Source of the DNA: Myxacorys californica WJT36-NPBG1
GTDB taxonomy: Bacteria; Cyanobacteriota; Cyanobacteriia; Leptolyngbyales; Leptolyngbyaceae
DNA length: 64,000 nt
Reading direction: 5' to 3'
Assembly (NCBI GenBank): GCA_019359315.1
Contig: JAHHHO010000011.1
Coordinates: 1-64,000 of the forward strand
Positions 8,651 to 18,244 of this stretch are shown here, piece by piece (position 1 is the stretch's first letter; the number at the start of each line of letters is the position of its first letter). A program made the position numbers and the translations under genes. Below the pieces are notes generated by a model that saw only the letters and a list, made by a program, of their open reading frames with translations, was not told the DNA's origin and did not search any database.

Positions 8651-9562
8651 TTAATGAGCCCAATGAGCGAATGTTTCAAGCAGGTTCCATTGAGGGTGTT
8701 GAATTGATTGAGGCGAGATTATTGGGTAGGGTTTCTCTTTGTCACTCAGCACCCCAGCGATCGCTCTCCTTGTTTCTAGCGATGGAATGGTAGGTGTAAC
8801 GCTTAGTACCTCTGCTATTTGCTTTGCAACCCAAAGGTGCCAATCCAACTCTGCCTCAATCAAATGTTCCGCTTCTGAAGTTTGACCTGGACGCACATCA
8901 AGCCAACCTAAACAACCAGAACATTGCCCTACCTGCATTCTTCCTGTAATAGGTCGTTGAGTCTTCTTACAGTTTGGGCAACAGAATTGCAACGGTTGAC
9001 CATGATGAAGACAAACAGTAACAGCAGCAATTGACCAAAGTAGAGGTTCATAAATAGGTTGCTTAGCATTACGCCAAGCTTGAAAACATTCTGGACACCA
9101 AGCTCGGACTTCTCGTGCCAATTCGACTTTGCTTTGCTTTGCTTGAAAAGGTTTATTCATCCAGTCTGGAATCGTAAGGGGTTGCAGGTTCTCTCTTAGA
9201 GTTAAAACCTTGAGTCCCTCAAGATATTGCCAAGCTAAAAGCCCATATTCATTAGGATTTCTCTTATAAACTGGCTTTGCAAAAGAAGAAACTGAAACTA
9301 GACCCCCCTCTTCTCTGACTTCATGAACTGCTCCTAAACCTATGCTGTAGTTTTGTCTGAAGCTAGGCAATATTTCTTGCTTAATTAATATAGCTGGGGA
9401 GACACAATGCGCTTTAGCTAATCGACAAATATAGCTAACTAACCCTTCAATATATGGAGTACCCTCCGCAATTGGTTCTAAGTAGTAGAGCTTACTGCGT
9501 TCTGGAGTAGCTGGTAGAACTAAATCCCATGAATCGTAGGACTTCAATTCATGGATTAGCAT
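8651..9562 (-). CDS. tniQ: Short TniQ, probable Cascade-linked adaptor
   Basis: 303 aa. It shares the TniQ N-terminus with its neighbour (LVLPATPERSKLYYLEP, LVSYICRLAKAHCVSP) and zinc-finger pairs CPEC, CCPNC and CSGC, but lacks the long C-terminal DNA-binding part. In type I CASTs this short form couples Cascade to TnsC. ATG 9562 was chosen over a TTG at 9577 and overlaps the end of tnsC by 14 bases, implying coupled translation. The two TniQ proteins look like a duplication. Confidence 0.85.
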   Translation of the reverse strand: MLIHELKSYDSWDLVLPATPERSKLYYLEPIAEGTPYIEGLVSYICRLAKAHCVSPAILIKQEILPSFRQNYSIGLGAVHEVREEGGLVSVSSFAKPVYKRNPNEYGLLAWQYLEGLKVLTLRENLQPLTIPDWMNKPFQAKQSKVELAREVRAWCPECFQAWRNAKQPIYEPLLWSIAAVTVCLHHGQPLQFCCPNCKKTQRPITGRMQVGQCSGCLGWLDVRPGQTSEAEHLIEAELDWHLWVAKQIAEVLSVTPTIPSLETRRAIAGVLSDKEKPYPIISPQSIQHPQWNLLETFAHWAH

Positions 9563-10670
9563 ATTGGTTTTTCCCAACAGGGCGGCGTTGGGGGAGAGGT
9601 TTGCCTATGTCTTGGGTTTTCTTTGTTCTGGATTTTTTTTGTTCGGTGGGACTTTCCGCTTTAGACGAAGCAAGTAAATCTAATCCTAGGCTGGCACGCA
9701 GTTCGTTCCGAATTTCTGCTCTAGGCGTCAACTTCTGCTCCTCTTCCTTTGCTTCGGATAGCATAATCATGCATTGCTCCATTGACCAAGCATGATGTTC
9801 CAAATCTTCAGCTGTTAAAGTAGCTGCATTTGGATCTTTTTCCAGAACAGCATTTAAGGTGCGTGATAGCCAGTCCTTCAGAATGCCCACACAGCCAATA
9901 CTACGTTCATAACAAAACTCCCATAAACCCAGTAAATCGGGAGTTTCTGGCAGGGGAAGGTAAAACTGGAGGGTTTGCACAATGCCCTGAAACGTTTCCC
10001 GATCCTGAGTAGATTCTGCATAGTAGCGAGGGAGATGAATATCAGTACTACGTCTGCACAATTGAGCACTCAAGTTCCGTAGCATTAAAAGCTCATATGT
10101 GCCACAAAGAACAAACCGGGTTTGAGCAATATTTGCGAGGGATTTGATGCAGTCAGTTTGATCACGTAGCTTGCGTCCGCTCACCACCTTGCCCAAATTT
10201 TGCGCCTCATCGACAAAAAATGCATCAGGCTTTCGATTGCTTAGGGCAGACTCTAATGCCAAACGAAGTTTAAGCTTTGAATTGGTACGATTAATCTTCT
10301 TGTCAATCATCGGCTCATTAAGAGCCATAAGTCCGCGTACATAAAAATCTTTCCAATCAAAATTGCTAAATTCTGGAGCGATCGCTTCGATTCCGGCAAC
10401 TGGAATATACCCCTTATCAATTTCCATCCGAGGTAACGCTGCTTCAATTAGTTCTTTTCTAACCTTCCTTAATAAGGTGGATTTGCCAACCCCTGTTGGT
10501 CCAAAGACAAAGATTAGAGAGGCTCCAGCAGGTTGATGAATTGAGAGCATCAACTGTTGAGCGGCATCTTTAAGCTTAGGATGAGGCATTGTATAGCTCT
10601 GAAAATAGGCAACTCTATCAGCAATGGGTTGATTTAATAACTCTCGCGGAAAGCCTTTTTGGAACTGCAT
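9549..10670 (-). CDS. tnsC: Transposition regulator ATPase TnsC
   Basis: 373 aa AAA+ ATPase linking target selectors to the transposase. Walker A GPTGVGKST at about residues 57-65, Walker B FFVDEAQ at 151-157, and a sensor-1-like stretch RFVLCGTYELL. The ATG lies two bases after the tnsAB stop. The length suits TnsC of Tn7-like elements rather than the shorter form of type V-K CASTs. The last 30 residues are lysine-rich and may contact the partners. Confidence 0.93.
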   Translation of the reverse strand: MQFQKGFPRELLNQPIADRVAYFQSYTMPHPKLKDAAQQLMLSIHQPAGASLIFVFGPTGVGKSTLLRKVRKELIEAALPRMEIDKGYIPVAGIEAIAPEFSNFDWKDFYVRGLMALNEPMIDKKINRTNSKLKLRLALESALSNRKPDAFFVDEAQNLGKVVSGRKLRDQTDCIKSLANIAQTRFVLCGTYELLMLRNLSAQLCRRSTDIHLPRYYAESTQDRETFQGIVQTLQFYLPLPETPDLLGLWEFCYERSIGCVGILKDWLSRTLNAVLEKDPNAATLTAEDLEHHAWSMEQCMIMLSEAKEEEQKLTPRAEIRNELRASLGLDLLASSKAESPTEQKKSRTKKTQDIGKPLPQRRPVGKNQYANP

Positions 10671-10672
10671 AA

Positions 10673-13429
10673 TTACCACTCTCCGTAGAATTCCAAATTG
10701 CTAGAACTACTATCAGAATTAGGCTCATTTGTCTCTAGTCGTTCATCAAGCAGCGGTTCCCTATCTGATAGACCATCTGCAGTAACAGGACTCGAAGGAA
10801 CTACTGAATCAACAGAGCAATCAGTTTCAACAGCTGTAATTGCCTGCACTACTTGCTTGTTCTCAGAAGCTTTTAGGCGTTGTTCCAAAAACTTACCTTC
10901 CTTGGCTTCAACAGAGTTTAAAAACTGCACCAGTTCCTTGTCGGAGGTGATCACATTCCGTCCTTGATCTCGCTTACGTTTTACTAATTCTGCACTGACC
11001 AAACGGATTTCTTTTTCGGAACGTCCCTGAAGATACTGGTAGCAATCAGAAACACACTCCACCCACTGCCCCCGCACCAATGCGTAGGCAATACTGGCAT
11101 CAAAAGGTTCATACCGCACTTCAACCTTTGACTGCTCAATTTCTGGGTCACGGAAAGTATTCGACCAATAGTAAATGTTATTAATTTTGATGCCTCGCCC
11201 CGGTTGTACCTTCCGGTTTCCTCGTTCTGGAGCTGGCAAAGTCAGAATTCGGAAGGTTTTGTCATATTCCACTCGGCGGCAAGTTCGGCTACCGCCAATG
11301 GCTAAACCATCATTGAAGGCTTCACGGGGGCTTTGTCCTAGTGTTGGATGCTGTCGCTTATCGTAGACTTCATATGCCCAGTGGCAGAAAGCTTCATACA
11401 ACTCACCCAGTGTCCAAACTGCCTGGCTCTCAGGTTTGACAGATTTTGTAACTTTGCGGTGCAAACGTTTAATTTGAGTATTACCACGTAACTCATGAAC
11501 AAATTGAGTGTTAGCAGTACCAAACAAACGCTCTACGACAAAGCCATATCTAGCATCTGCTGGAGGACGGTGTTTTTTCGTGCAAGCAAAATATGCTAGT
11601 AGTTGTTCAAAATAGTTGCTGTGGAATTCTGGGCCATTATCTACCACGATTGACTGAGGAAATCGTTTGAAACGTTGAACACAGATACGCAATACGGACA
11701 TGCAGGAACGGTAGCTGGGTTCCTCGTAACTCAAATAGACTGCTAAGAGACGACGGCTATAAGCATCAACCATGAATGTCGCCCAAGGTCTTCCTAAATT
11801 AGGAAGACCTGAATTACCGGAGTTGAAATTGCATTGAGTAAGGGAAGTCAACGAAATAGCCAGTTCAACGTCAATTTCGGTATGGTCAATGTGAATAATT
11901 TCAAAGGGGCGATCGCCATGTCGAGGAGTGGTTAATTCCAACTGCAAATAAGTAGGACGTTCCTGGATAGCTGCCCGTCGCCCTTCCCGTTTTGCCGTTT
12001 GTTCCATGCCGGAGCGGCGCTTGATCTCCTTATAGAAGGTTGTAGAACTAGGAGGAGTAAGTTTAGGTTGATGGGCTTCACAAGCAGCAACTAAAGACTC
12101 GTAGACTCGCCACCTTCTACGATGCTTCAGGGTTTCGTAGTTTTCCTTGATAAATTTAATCATGAATTCTCGAACAGGCTCACCAAGTTTGCTCGTTCGG
12201 TTCCCTTTTGCATAATTAATTGGTAGGAGTCCGACATATCCACTGCCATAGGCTGCCTCTGCTTGACGGTACTGAATTCGCCAACGACGAATGGTGCTAG
12301 AAGGTGTAGGTGGAGCATCTGGGTTGAGATAAGGCTGAATTTGCTCATACCTTCGATTTGCTTCGGCAATGTCCCCAGGCTTAGCACGCCGCAGAATTTC
12401 TTGAATTTTGTCCTGACGAGTTGTGTCTTCAGTTTCGGTTAGGGCAGTAATTTTGCCTTGCTGAATGAGACTTTCAACGGTTCCATTTGGTAGCTCTACG
12501 AACTGGTTATCTGCTCTAAGTAGTCCGGTTGTAGTACTTCCAGTATTAACGACTTCCCAGCACTCGCCATCCCAAACAAGAGAAGCCCCAACTGTTATAG
12601 AAATGATTTGTGAGTGATTTGGAAGGGATAGAGCAACTTCTGTAGCACGCTGATAAGCAAAGGCAGTTGCTTGATCAGAAAAGACTTGGACGCGATCGGG
12701 TTCTGCTAATCGAGCAGCATGGAGATCGACATACAGTGAGTCAGTTGCAATTAAGGTATAGATATCGTCTGGGTTAGCTTGCCGGAGTAATTCTGCTAGC
12801 GTAATGCCCTCTTCATCGGAAACCTGCTTAAGCAGGTTTTGCACAGCTTCTTCACTAAGCTCTGAACTATCTAGGTGAAAATAATCTTCCAGCCAAGCGA
12901 AGTTTTGTTGAAAAATCCAGTTTATTTCGGAATCTGACCGTACTTTAAAAAACAAGCCATATCGTGCTGCGTAGGTTTCAGCGGGAGGACAATGCCATTG
13001 GCTCTGCTCATCTTGTTGATAACGGTTGGGGCTATCCTCTATTAACTTGATAAGCTCTTGCTCAGTCTTGCATTCCTCCCAACCCGCAGAATCTTTTCGG
13101 ATGATGAAAAAATCTGGTGTGTATGGATGCCGGTTACGCCGCCCATTCTTGGATAGGTAGTCAAGCTCAATAGGTATAGGTTGGTCGTAATACTCCAAAA
13201 CGTTGGAATCATGCTCTAGCTCATATATTCGCGCTAACTCGTTGCGGTGTGATTCAAATTGAATGGTAAAGCCCATTTTGTGGCTAGGGTAATTGCCAAC
13301 AACATTTCCCCGACGGCTCTGCACTCGACGTGAAGGAGCAGAGTTGCGAACCCCTTCAATGACGGCACGGGTTGTTTGACTAACACCAAGACTCTGACAC
13401 CAGTTATCAAAACTCTTTGCGTCAAGCAT
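10673..13429 (-). CDS. tnsAB: Fused TnsA-TnsB transposase
   Basis: 918 aa. The first 180 residues are a TnsA endonuclease: Glu64 in HRNEL, Asp106 in YTPDFF and Glu119-x-Lys121 in EECKTE form its active site. The rest is TnsB: helix-turn-helix region near 375-470, then an RNase-H-fold core with Asp515 (IHIDHT), Asp597 (VVDNGPEF) and Glu633 (VVERLF), the last two 35 residues apart as in classic DDE transposases, and an Mu-type C-terminus. With both activities the element should move by cut-and-paste. First gene of the operon; its promoter lies in the 13430-13920 gap. Confidence 0.94.
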   Translation of the reverse strand: MLDAKSFDNWCQSLGVSQTTRAVIEGVRNSAPSRRVQSRRGNVVGNYPSHKMGFTIQFESHRNELARIYELEHDSNVLEYYDQPIPIELDYLSKNGRRNRHPYTPDFFIIRKDSAGWEECKTEQELIKLIEDSPNRYQQDEQSQWHCPPAETYAARYGLFFKVRSDSEINWIFQQNFAWLEDYFHLDSSELSEEAVQNLLKQVSDEEGITLAELLRQANPDDIYTLIATDSLYVDLHAARLAEPDRVQVFSDQATAFAYQRATEVALSLPNHSQIISITVGASLVWDGECWEVVNTGSTTTGLLRADNQFVELPNGTVESLIQQGKITALTETEDTTRQDKIQEILRRAKPGDIAEANRRYEQIQPYLNPDAPPTPSSTIRRWRIQYRQAEAAYGSGYVGLLPINYAKGNRTSKLGEPVREFMIKFIKENYETLKHRRRWRVYESLVAACEAHQPKLTPPSSTTFYKEIKRRSGMEQTAKREGRRAAIQERPTYLQLELTTPRHGDRPFEIIHIDHTEIDVELAISLTSLTQCNFNSGNSGLPNLGRPWATFMVDAYSRRLLAVYLSYEEPSYRSCMSVLRICVQRFKRFPQSIVVDNGPEFHSNYFEQLLAYFACTKKHRPPADARYGFVVERLFGTANTQFVHELRGNTQIKRLHRKVTKSVKPESQAVWTLGELYEAFCHWAYEVYDKRQHPTLGQSPREAFNDGLAIGGSRTCRRVEYDKTFRILTLPAPERGNRKVQPGRGIKINNIYYWSNTFRDPEIEQSKVEVRYEPFDASIAYALVRGQWVECVSDCYQYLQGRSEKEIRLVSAELVKRKRDQGRNVITSDKELVQFLNSVEAKEGKFLEQRLKASENKQVVQAITAVETDCSVDSVVPSSPVTADGLSDREPLLDERLETNEPNSDSSSSNLEFYGEW

Positions 13430-13922
13430 ACTTTGAGTCCTACTGCTCAGGAGTACGCGAAATTGGAGTACAGATGTACAGTTTTGACAATGATATCAGA
13501 TTTTCTTCTGGATGGAACTATCGAAGTTTACTGTCTTTGCTTAACGAACGTAGCTGTTTTGGAAGTGGCTTAGACAAGGGCGAGCAGCGCCTTGTCGTTA
13601 TCTCGCAGACTACCAGTTTTGCAGCAATCTATTGCGGATGGAAAGACATCCAATCGTCCCACGATGATGGCGATATTAAAATTTATCGCTCATCTGGCGT
13701 TACCGTCTCTGAAAACGCTCAATACCTATTTTGAATGTTGAGACCAATATGTTCATAAGTTCAAGGGCATTTCTAATCGTAAGTGATACGAATGTCATTT
13801 TCAGCACGATGAGATAGGTCTTGAACGAGCTTGAGTTCTAGGGTCAATCCATTTAATGCTCTAAACCAGTGGGTTGTACAAATATTGAATGCGGCGTTTC
13901 CAGCCGCAGATGTGAGTGAGAG
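13430..13922. other. Gap between tnsAB and csx18-like gene
   Basis: Contains the probable promoter of the tns operon (minus strand). An ORF at 13417-13734 is open but has no recognisable features. One weak match to the TnsB site, TTCATAAGTTCAAG at 13752, may be chance. No other gene is seen. Confidence 0.5.
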
Positions 13923-14156
13923 ATGAACAGGCTGCAGCAATTCGACTGGCATAGTGTGTATTTACAATTTGTTGATTTACTTTTTCTACATGTTTTTATG
14001 TATTCTTCCTCATCTGCCGCTTACGTGTGCCTCTTGTTTGTTGATGTTATCAATAGTTTGATCGCTCCAGTGCCGCTAGCTATTCTAATGAATTTGGCTG
14101 GAGTCATTAGCATTACGTTATTGGTAGCAGTTGATTACCTGTACGATCGCAAGTGA
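13923..14156 (+). CDS. Small membrane protein, divergent Csx18-like
   Basis: 77 aa with two hydrophobic segments. The stretch SLIAPVPLAILMNLAGV resembles LLIAPLGLAAVIINTLL in the Csx18 protein encoded before the second cas1 (30320-30601), and it holds the same place upstream of cas1 here. Csx18 is a small membrane protein of unknown function found in cyanobacterial type III loci. Either a diverged or a decaying copy. Confidence 0.5.
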   Translation: MNRLQQFDWHSVYLQFVDLLFLHVFMYSSSSAAYVCLLFVDVINSLIAPVPLAILMNLAGVISITLLVAVDYLYDRK

Positions 14157-14312
14157 ATTGCAACACTGATCGCGCAATTAACAAAACTAGAACATTTGCA
14201 CGAGCAAGAGAATTTACAGAATAATTTTGTACTAAGCTCAAAAAGTTCCGCAAATGCCGCTCCTGAAATGATTCCGCTTCTCTTGTGGATCGGAGTAGCA
14301 CAGGAGGATTTT

Positions 14313-15308
14313 ATGAAATCGCTGTATGTTTCGCAGCAAGGTTGCTATGTGTCACTGCGACAGGATTGTGTAGTAGTAAAGCAGGGCAAGACTGTTCTGC
14401 AAGAGGCGCAGTTACCCATGCTGGAACAGATTCTTGTTTTTGGTCAGTCGCAGTTAACGACCCAGTTGATCCGGGCGTGCTTGTTTCGCAGTATTCCGAT
14501 CGTCTACCTGTCACGCATGGGACGCTGCTATGGACGGGTGCTACCCGTGACGAGCGGCTATCGATCGCTGGCACGACAGCAATATGCCTTATCGGAAGAG
14601 ATTCGATTGGCGATCGCGCGACAAATTGTAGTGGCAAAACTGAAGAATAGTCGAGTAATTTTGCAACGGCAGCAGCGGCGGCAGGGAAATGCGGAATTAT
14701 TGGGAGCAATCACACAGTTGGCACAATTGGCGCAACAGATAGCACAAGCAACGTCGATCGAGCAGTTAATGGGGTATGAGGGGGCGGGGGCAGCAAGTTA
14801 TTTTGGGGTGTTTGGCATATGCATTAATCATCCAGATTTCGTCTGGACAGGGCGATCAAAACGTCCACCAGGAGATCCGGTGAATGCTATGTTGAGTTTT
14901 GGCTATCAGGTGGTGTGGAATCATTTACTGAGTTTGATTGAGTTGCAGGGGTTAGACCCCTATGAGGCGTGCTTGCATCAGGGAAGTGAGCGTCATCCAG
15001 CGTTGGCTTCAGATTTGATTGAGGTGTTTCGAGCACCGATCGTGGATTCGCTCGTGCTGTATTTAGTGAATCGACGGATGGTGGACGCAACGGATGATTT
15101 TGACTTTCCAGCGAACGGAGGGTGCTATTTGAATGAGCTGGGGCGCAAGAAACTTTTGATGGCGTTGATTGGGCGGATGGAAGAGCAGGTGCAGACCGCG
15201 ACCGGAGGAATGGCTCCGCGATGGGATGTGTTAAATCGGCAGGTAAAAATGTTCCGGCAGTTTATTACTCAGGTGTCGCTGAGATATGAGCCGTATCGGA
15301 TTCGATAG
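14313..15308 (+). CDS. cas1: CRISPR integrase Cas1, copy 1
   Basis: 331 aa. Catalytic Glu in YEGAGAASYF, His in CLHQGSERHPAL and the acidic DLIEVFRAPIVDSLV motif are all intact, so spacer integration should work. ATG 14313 follows AGGAGG at good spacing; the frame runs open upstream to 14196 without protein-like sequence. Followed eight bases later by cas2 and then array 1. It is about three-quarters identical by eye to copy 2 at 30667. Confidence 0.93.
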   Translation: MKSLYVSQQGCYVSLRQDCVVVKQGKTVLQEAQLPMLEQILVFGQSQLTTQLIRACLFRSIPIVYLSRMGRCYGRVLPVTSGYRSLARQQYALSEEIRLAIARQIVVAKLKNSRVILQRQQRRQGNAELLGAITQLAQLAQQIAQATSIEQLMGYEGAGAASYFGVFGICINHPDFVWTGRSKRPPGDPVNAMLSFGYQVVWNHLLSLIELQGLDPYEACLHQGSERHPALASDLIEVFRAPIVDSLVLYLVNRRMVDATDDFDFPANGGCYLNELGRKKLLMALIGRMEEQVQTATGGMAPRWDVLNRQVKMFRQFITQVSLRYEPYRIR

Positions 15309-15316
15309 GAGGCAGG

Positions 15317-15595
15317 ATGTTGCTATATGTGGTGGCGTATGATATTCCTTGCCAGAAGCGTCGGACAAAGGCAGCAAATGTGCTGTCTGCTTATGGGCAA
15401 CGGGTGCAATACAGTGTGTTTGAGTGCGTGTTGTCTCTACAACAGTTTCGTGAGTTGCGAGTGCGGTTGCAGCAGGTGGTGAAGTTGCCAGAGGATAGTG
15501 TGCGGATGTATCCGCTGTCGGGACACACGCTGGGGCAGGTTGAGATTTGGGGCGGGGTGCCGTTGACAAAGCGGCAGGGATCGATCGTGGTTTAG
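15317..15595 (+). CDS. cas2: CRISPR adaptation protein Cas2, copy 1
   Basis: 92 aa ferredoxin-fold protein that forms the integration complex with Cas1. Begins LLYVVAYDIPCQKRR with the conserved Asp after the first strand, and ends with the C-terminal strand typical of the family. An AGGAGG site precedes it. Directly followed by the leader of array 1. Confidence 0.92.
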   Translation: MLLYVVAYDIPCQKRRTKAANVLSAYGQRVQYSVFECVLSLQQFRELRVRLQQVVKLPEDSVRMYPLSGHTLGQVEIWGGVPLTKRQGSIVV

Positions 15596-15778
15596 GGGTG
15601 CGAGGCTGAGGACAATCTTGCGGATGTGCGATTCCTTGGTTCTGAGCCTCGATGCGTTGTGCTGTGGTGCTTTCGCTGTTTTGACAAGGAGGAATTTGAC
15701 GGTTATGGCTTTGATTGTGGCTGAGGTTCGCAGATGTAGGCTGGACGCCTCATGGGATTTAGCTTTAAAGTATGGGGA
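15596..15778 (+). promoter_or_regulatory. Leader of CRISPR array 1
   Basis: 183 bp between cas2 and the first repeat, with no ORF. The opposite end of the array has a degenerate repeat, so this side is the leader. It is not obviously similar to the leader of array 2. Confidence 0.65.
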
Positions 15779-17683
15779 GTCCCCACTCGCTGGGGAAATC
15801 AGTTGAATGGAAACAAATAGACATAATATTCCATATATTTTCAATACTGTTAGGTCCCCACTCGCTGGGGAAATCAGTTGAATGGAAACTCGCGAAAACG
15901 TAAATTTTTGGAAAAGTTCAATGTTTCGTCCCCACTCGCTGGGGAAATCAGTTGAATGGAAACTGCATACTGCATTGGGAGGTGAGGTAGATCGCGTAGC
16001 TTTGCGCTGGTCCCCACTCGCTGGGGAAATCAGTTGAATGGAAACCTGCACGGAATAATTGATCGAATCGACATTGTATCCCCAGTCCCCACTCGCTGGG
16101 GAAATCAGTTGAATGGAAACGCAACCGTCTACTATGCACGAGTCCAATCTCAATCAACTAGTCCCCACTCGCTGGGGAAATCAGTTGAATGGAAACCAGA
16201 GACCCAGCTAACAGACCTAAAGAAAACATTGGTCCCCACTCGCTGGGGAAATCAGTTGAATGGAAACTGGATGGAAGCAGTATGCCAGACGATCTGAAGC
16301 AGCGTCCCCACTCGCTGGGGAAATCAGTTGAATGGAAACTCGAACATGCATGAGCATCTAGCTTTATCTAAAAAAGTCCCCACTCGCTGGGGAAATCAGT
16401 TGAATGGAAACCTTTGTTTTATTGAGTTTCATAGAAATAGAGAGAGTCGGGGGTCCCCACTCGCTGGGGAAATCAGTTGAATGGAAACTGTGATCACCAC
16501 TCACACTGAAGCAAAAATCAGAAGTCCCCACTCGCTGGGGAAATCAGTTGAATGGAAACTTCTCAAGGAGATCCGCAATCATGTTTGTGATTAGTTGTCC
16601 CCACTCGCTGGGGAAATCAGTTGAATGGAAACCACGAACATCAAAGATGTAATCGTCGTAAGTCTCAAGTCCCCACTCGCTGGGGAAATCAGTTGAATGG
16701 AAACAGGAGGCGTTGCAGAGGTACGCCACAACCATGTATATCGAGTCCCCACTCGCTGGGGAAATCAGTTGAATGGAAACGGATGTGCGATCGCGTCTCA
16801 ACTAAGGCGTGAGCAGTCCAAAGGGGGTCCCCACTCGCTGGGGAAATCAGTTGAATGGAAACCCAAGGGCTTACGCGATGATTTCTGCATCGATCGCTTG
16901 TCCCCACTCGCTGGGGAAATCAGTTGAATGGAAACTTTCGTCCAGGCGAGTGATCTTGACTTCATAAGCGAAGACTTCGGCGTGTCCCCACTCGCTGGGG
17001 AAATCAGTTGAATGGAAACACAAAGAGTACCACTCTTTCATTGACTACATCCTTGCGTCCCCACTCGCTGGGGAAATCAGTTGAATGGAAACCTATGTGG
17101 TTTTTGTGTTTTTAACGGTTGATTGGATCGGTCCCCACTCGCTGGGGAAATCAGTTGAATGGAAACAGCAATAGCCCGCGCCGTTGCTAAGTCGTTCTGA
17201 GTCGTCCCCACTCGCTGGGGAAATCAGTTGAATGGAAACCCACGAGGATTCGCCCCTTCGATCGCATCGTCATCACCGCGTCCCCACTCGCTGGGGAAAT
17301 CAGTTGAATGGAAACAAGGCAAAGCGTTTTCGGCAAGGTTAGCGTCACCACCGGTCCCCACTCGCTGGGGAAATCAGTTGAATGGAAACATAGGGGCAGC
17401 TCTCCAGGTTGACCGGAGCGAGGGAAAGTCCCCACTCGCTGGGGAAATCAGTTGAATGGAAACCTTACCACCGCATCGCCACGCCCATTAAGAACCCAAT
17501 CGAAGTCCCCACTCGCTGGGGAAATCAGTTGAATGGAAACCACTCCGCTTAAATGGCTTGATCGAATCCTTAGCACGTCCCCACTCGCTGGGGAAATCAG
17601 TTGAATGGAAACTGATATTTCCAGTAGTTGAGTTGTATTGAAACATTGTCCCCACTCGTTGGGGAAATCAATTGAATGGAAAC
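15779..17683 (+). CRISPR. CRISPR array 1: 26 repeats, 25 spacers
   Basis: 36-bp repeat starting GTCCCCACTCGCTGGGG, then AAATCAG, ending TTGAATGGAAAC; the CCCC and GGGG blocks form a hairpin. Spacers are 35-48 bp. Repeats are identical except the last (17648-17683), which has two changes, placing the leader at the cas2 side. The final spacer-like stretch is cut by the IS630 element at 17723. It belongs to the type III-B module. Confidence 0.97.
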
Positions 17684-18244
17684 CAAAGGGGATCGCGAGA
17701 ACGTCAGCGACAATCAAGGCTAGTCAGGTTAGAACTTTGAGAAAATTAAAGGTTTTACACTGAATTCAAGCTTGAGTACAGGTGATACACAATATCAAAC
17801 CTAGTGGATGTTGAAGGATTTGCTGCGTTTGTAGTTTCACTGTTTGAAGTAAGTAGGTTGCCATAGAAAGATATAAAATAGCTGGAGTATTAATCATCCT
17901 TGCTATCAAGATGCCTGCTCCATTACGAGTTGAGTTAACCATTGAAGAAGACACCACCTTACGAGAACTGAGTTTAGCCACAGAAGTACCCCGTCGAACT
18001 CGCCAACGAGCAATGGCCGTGCGCCTCAACAGTACCGGATGGAGTGTAGGACAAATTGCCCAACACTTACAAATGCACGAGCATAGCGTACGACGTGCGA
18101 TTCGACAGTGGCAGACGGTCGGGCTCTATGGACTGTGGGAGAAGCGGCGACCAGGACGGCAACGCCACTGGCAACAGGAGGATGTTAAAGCCGTTGAGCA
18201 ATGGTTGCAGGAAGAGCGCAGTTACACCAGTTTGCAACTGTGTC

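Noticed and set aside
13417-13734. 105-codon ORF beside tnsAB
   Set aside because: It overlaps the tnsAB start, lacks a ribosome site and has no protein-like features; the region more likely holds the tns promoter.
13749-13765. A further internal TnsB site at TTCATAAGTTCAAG
   Set aside because: Only a short partial match without the ACGACTTT part; not better than expected by chance in this A+T-rich gap.
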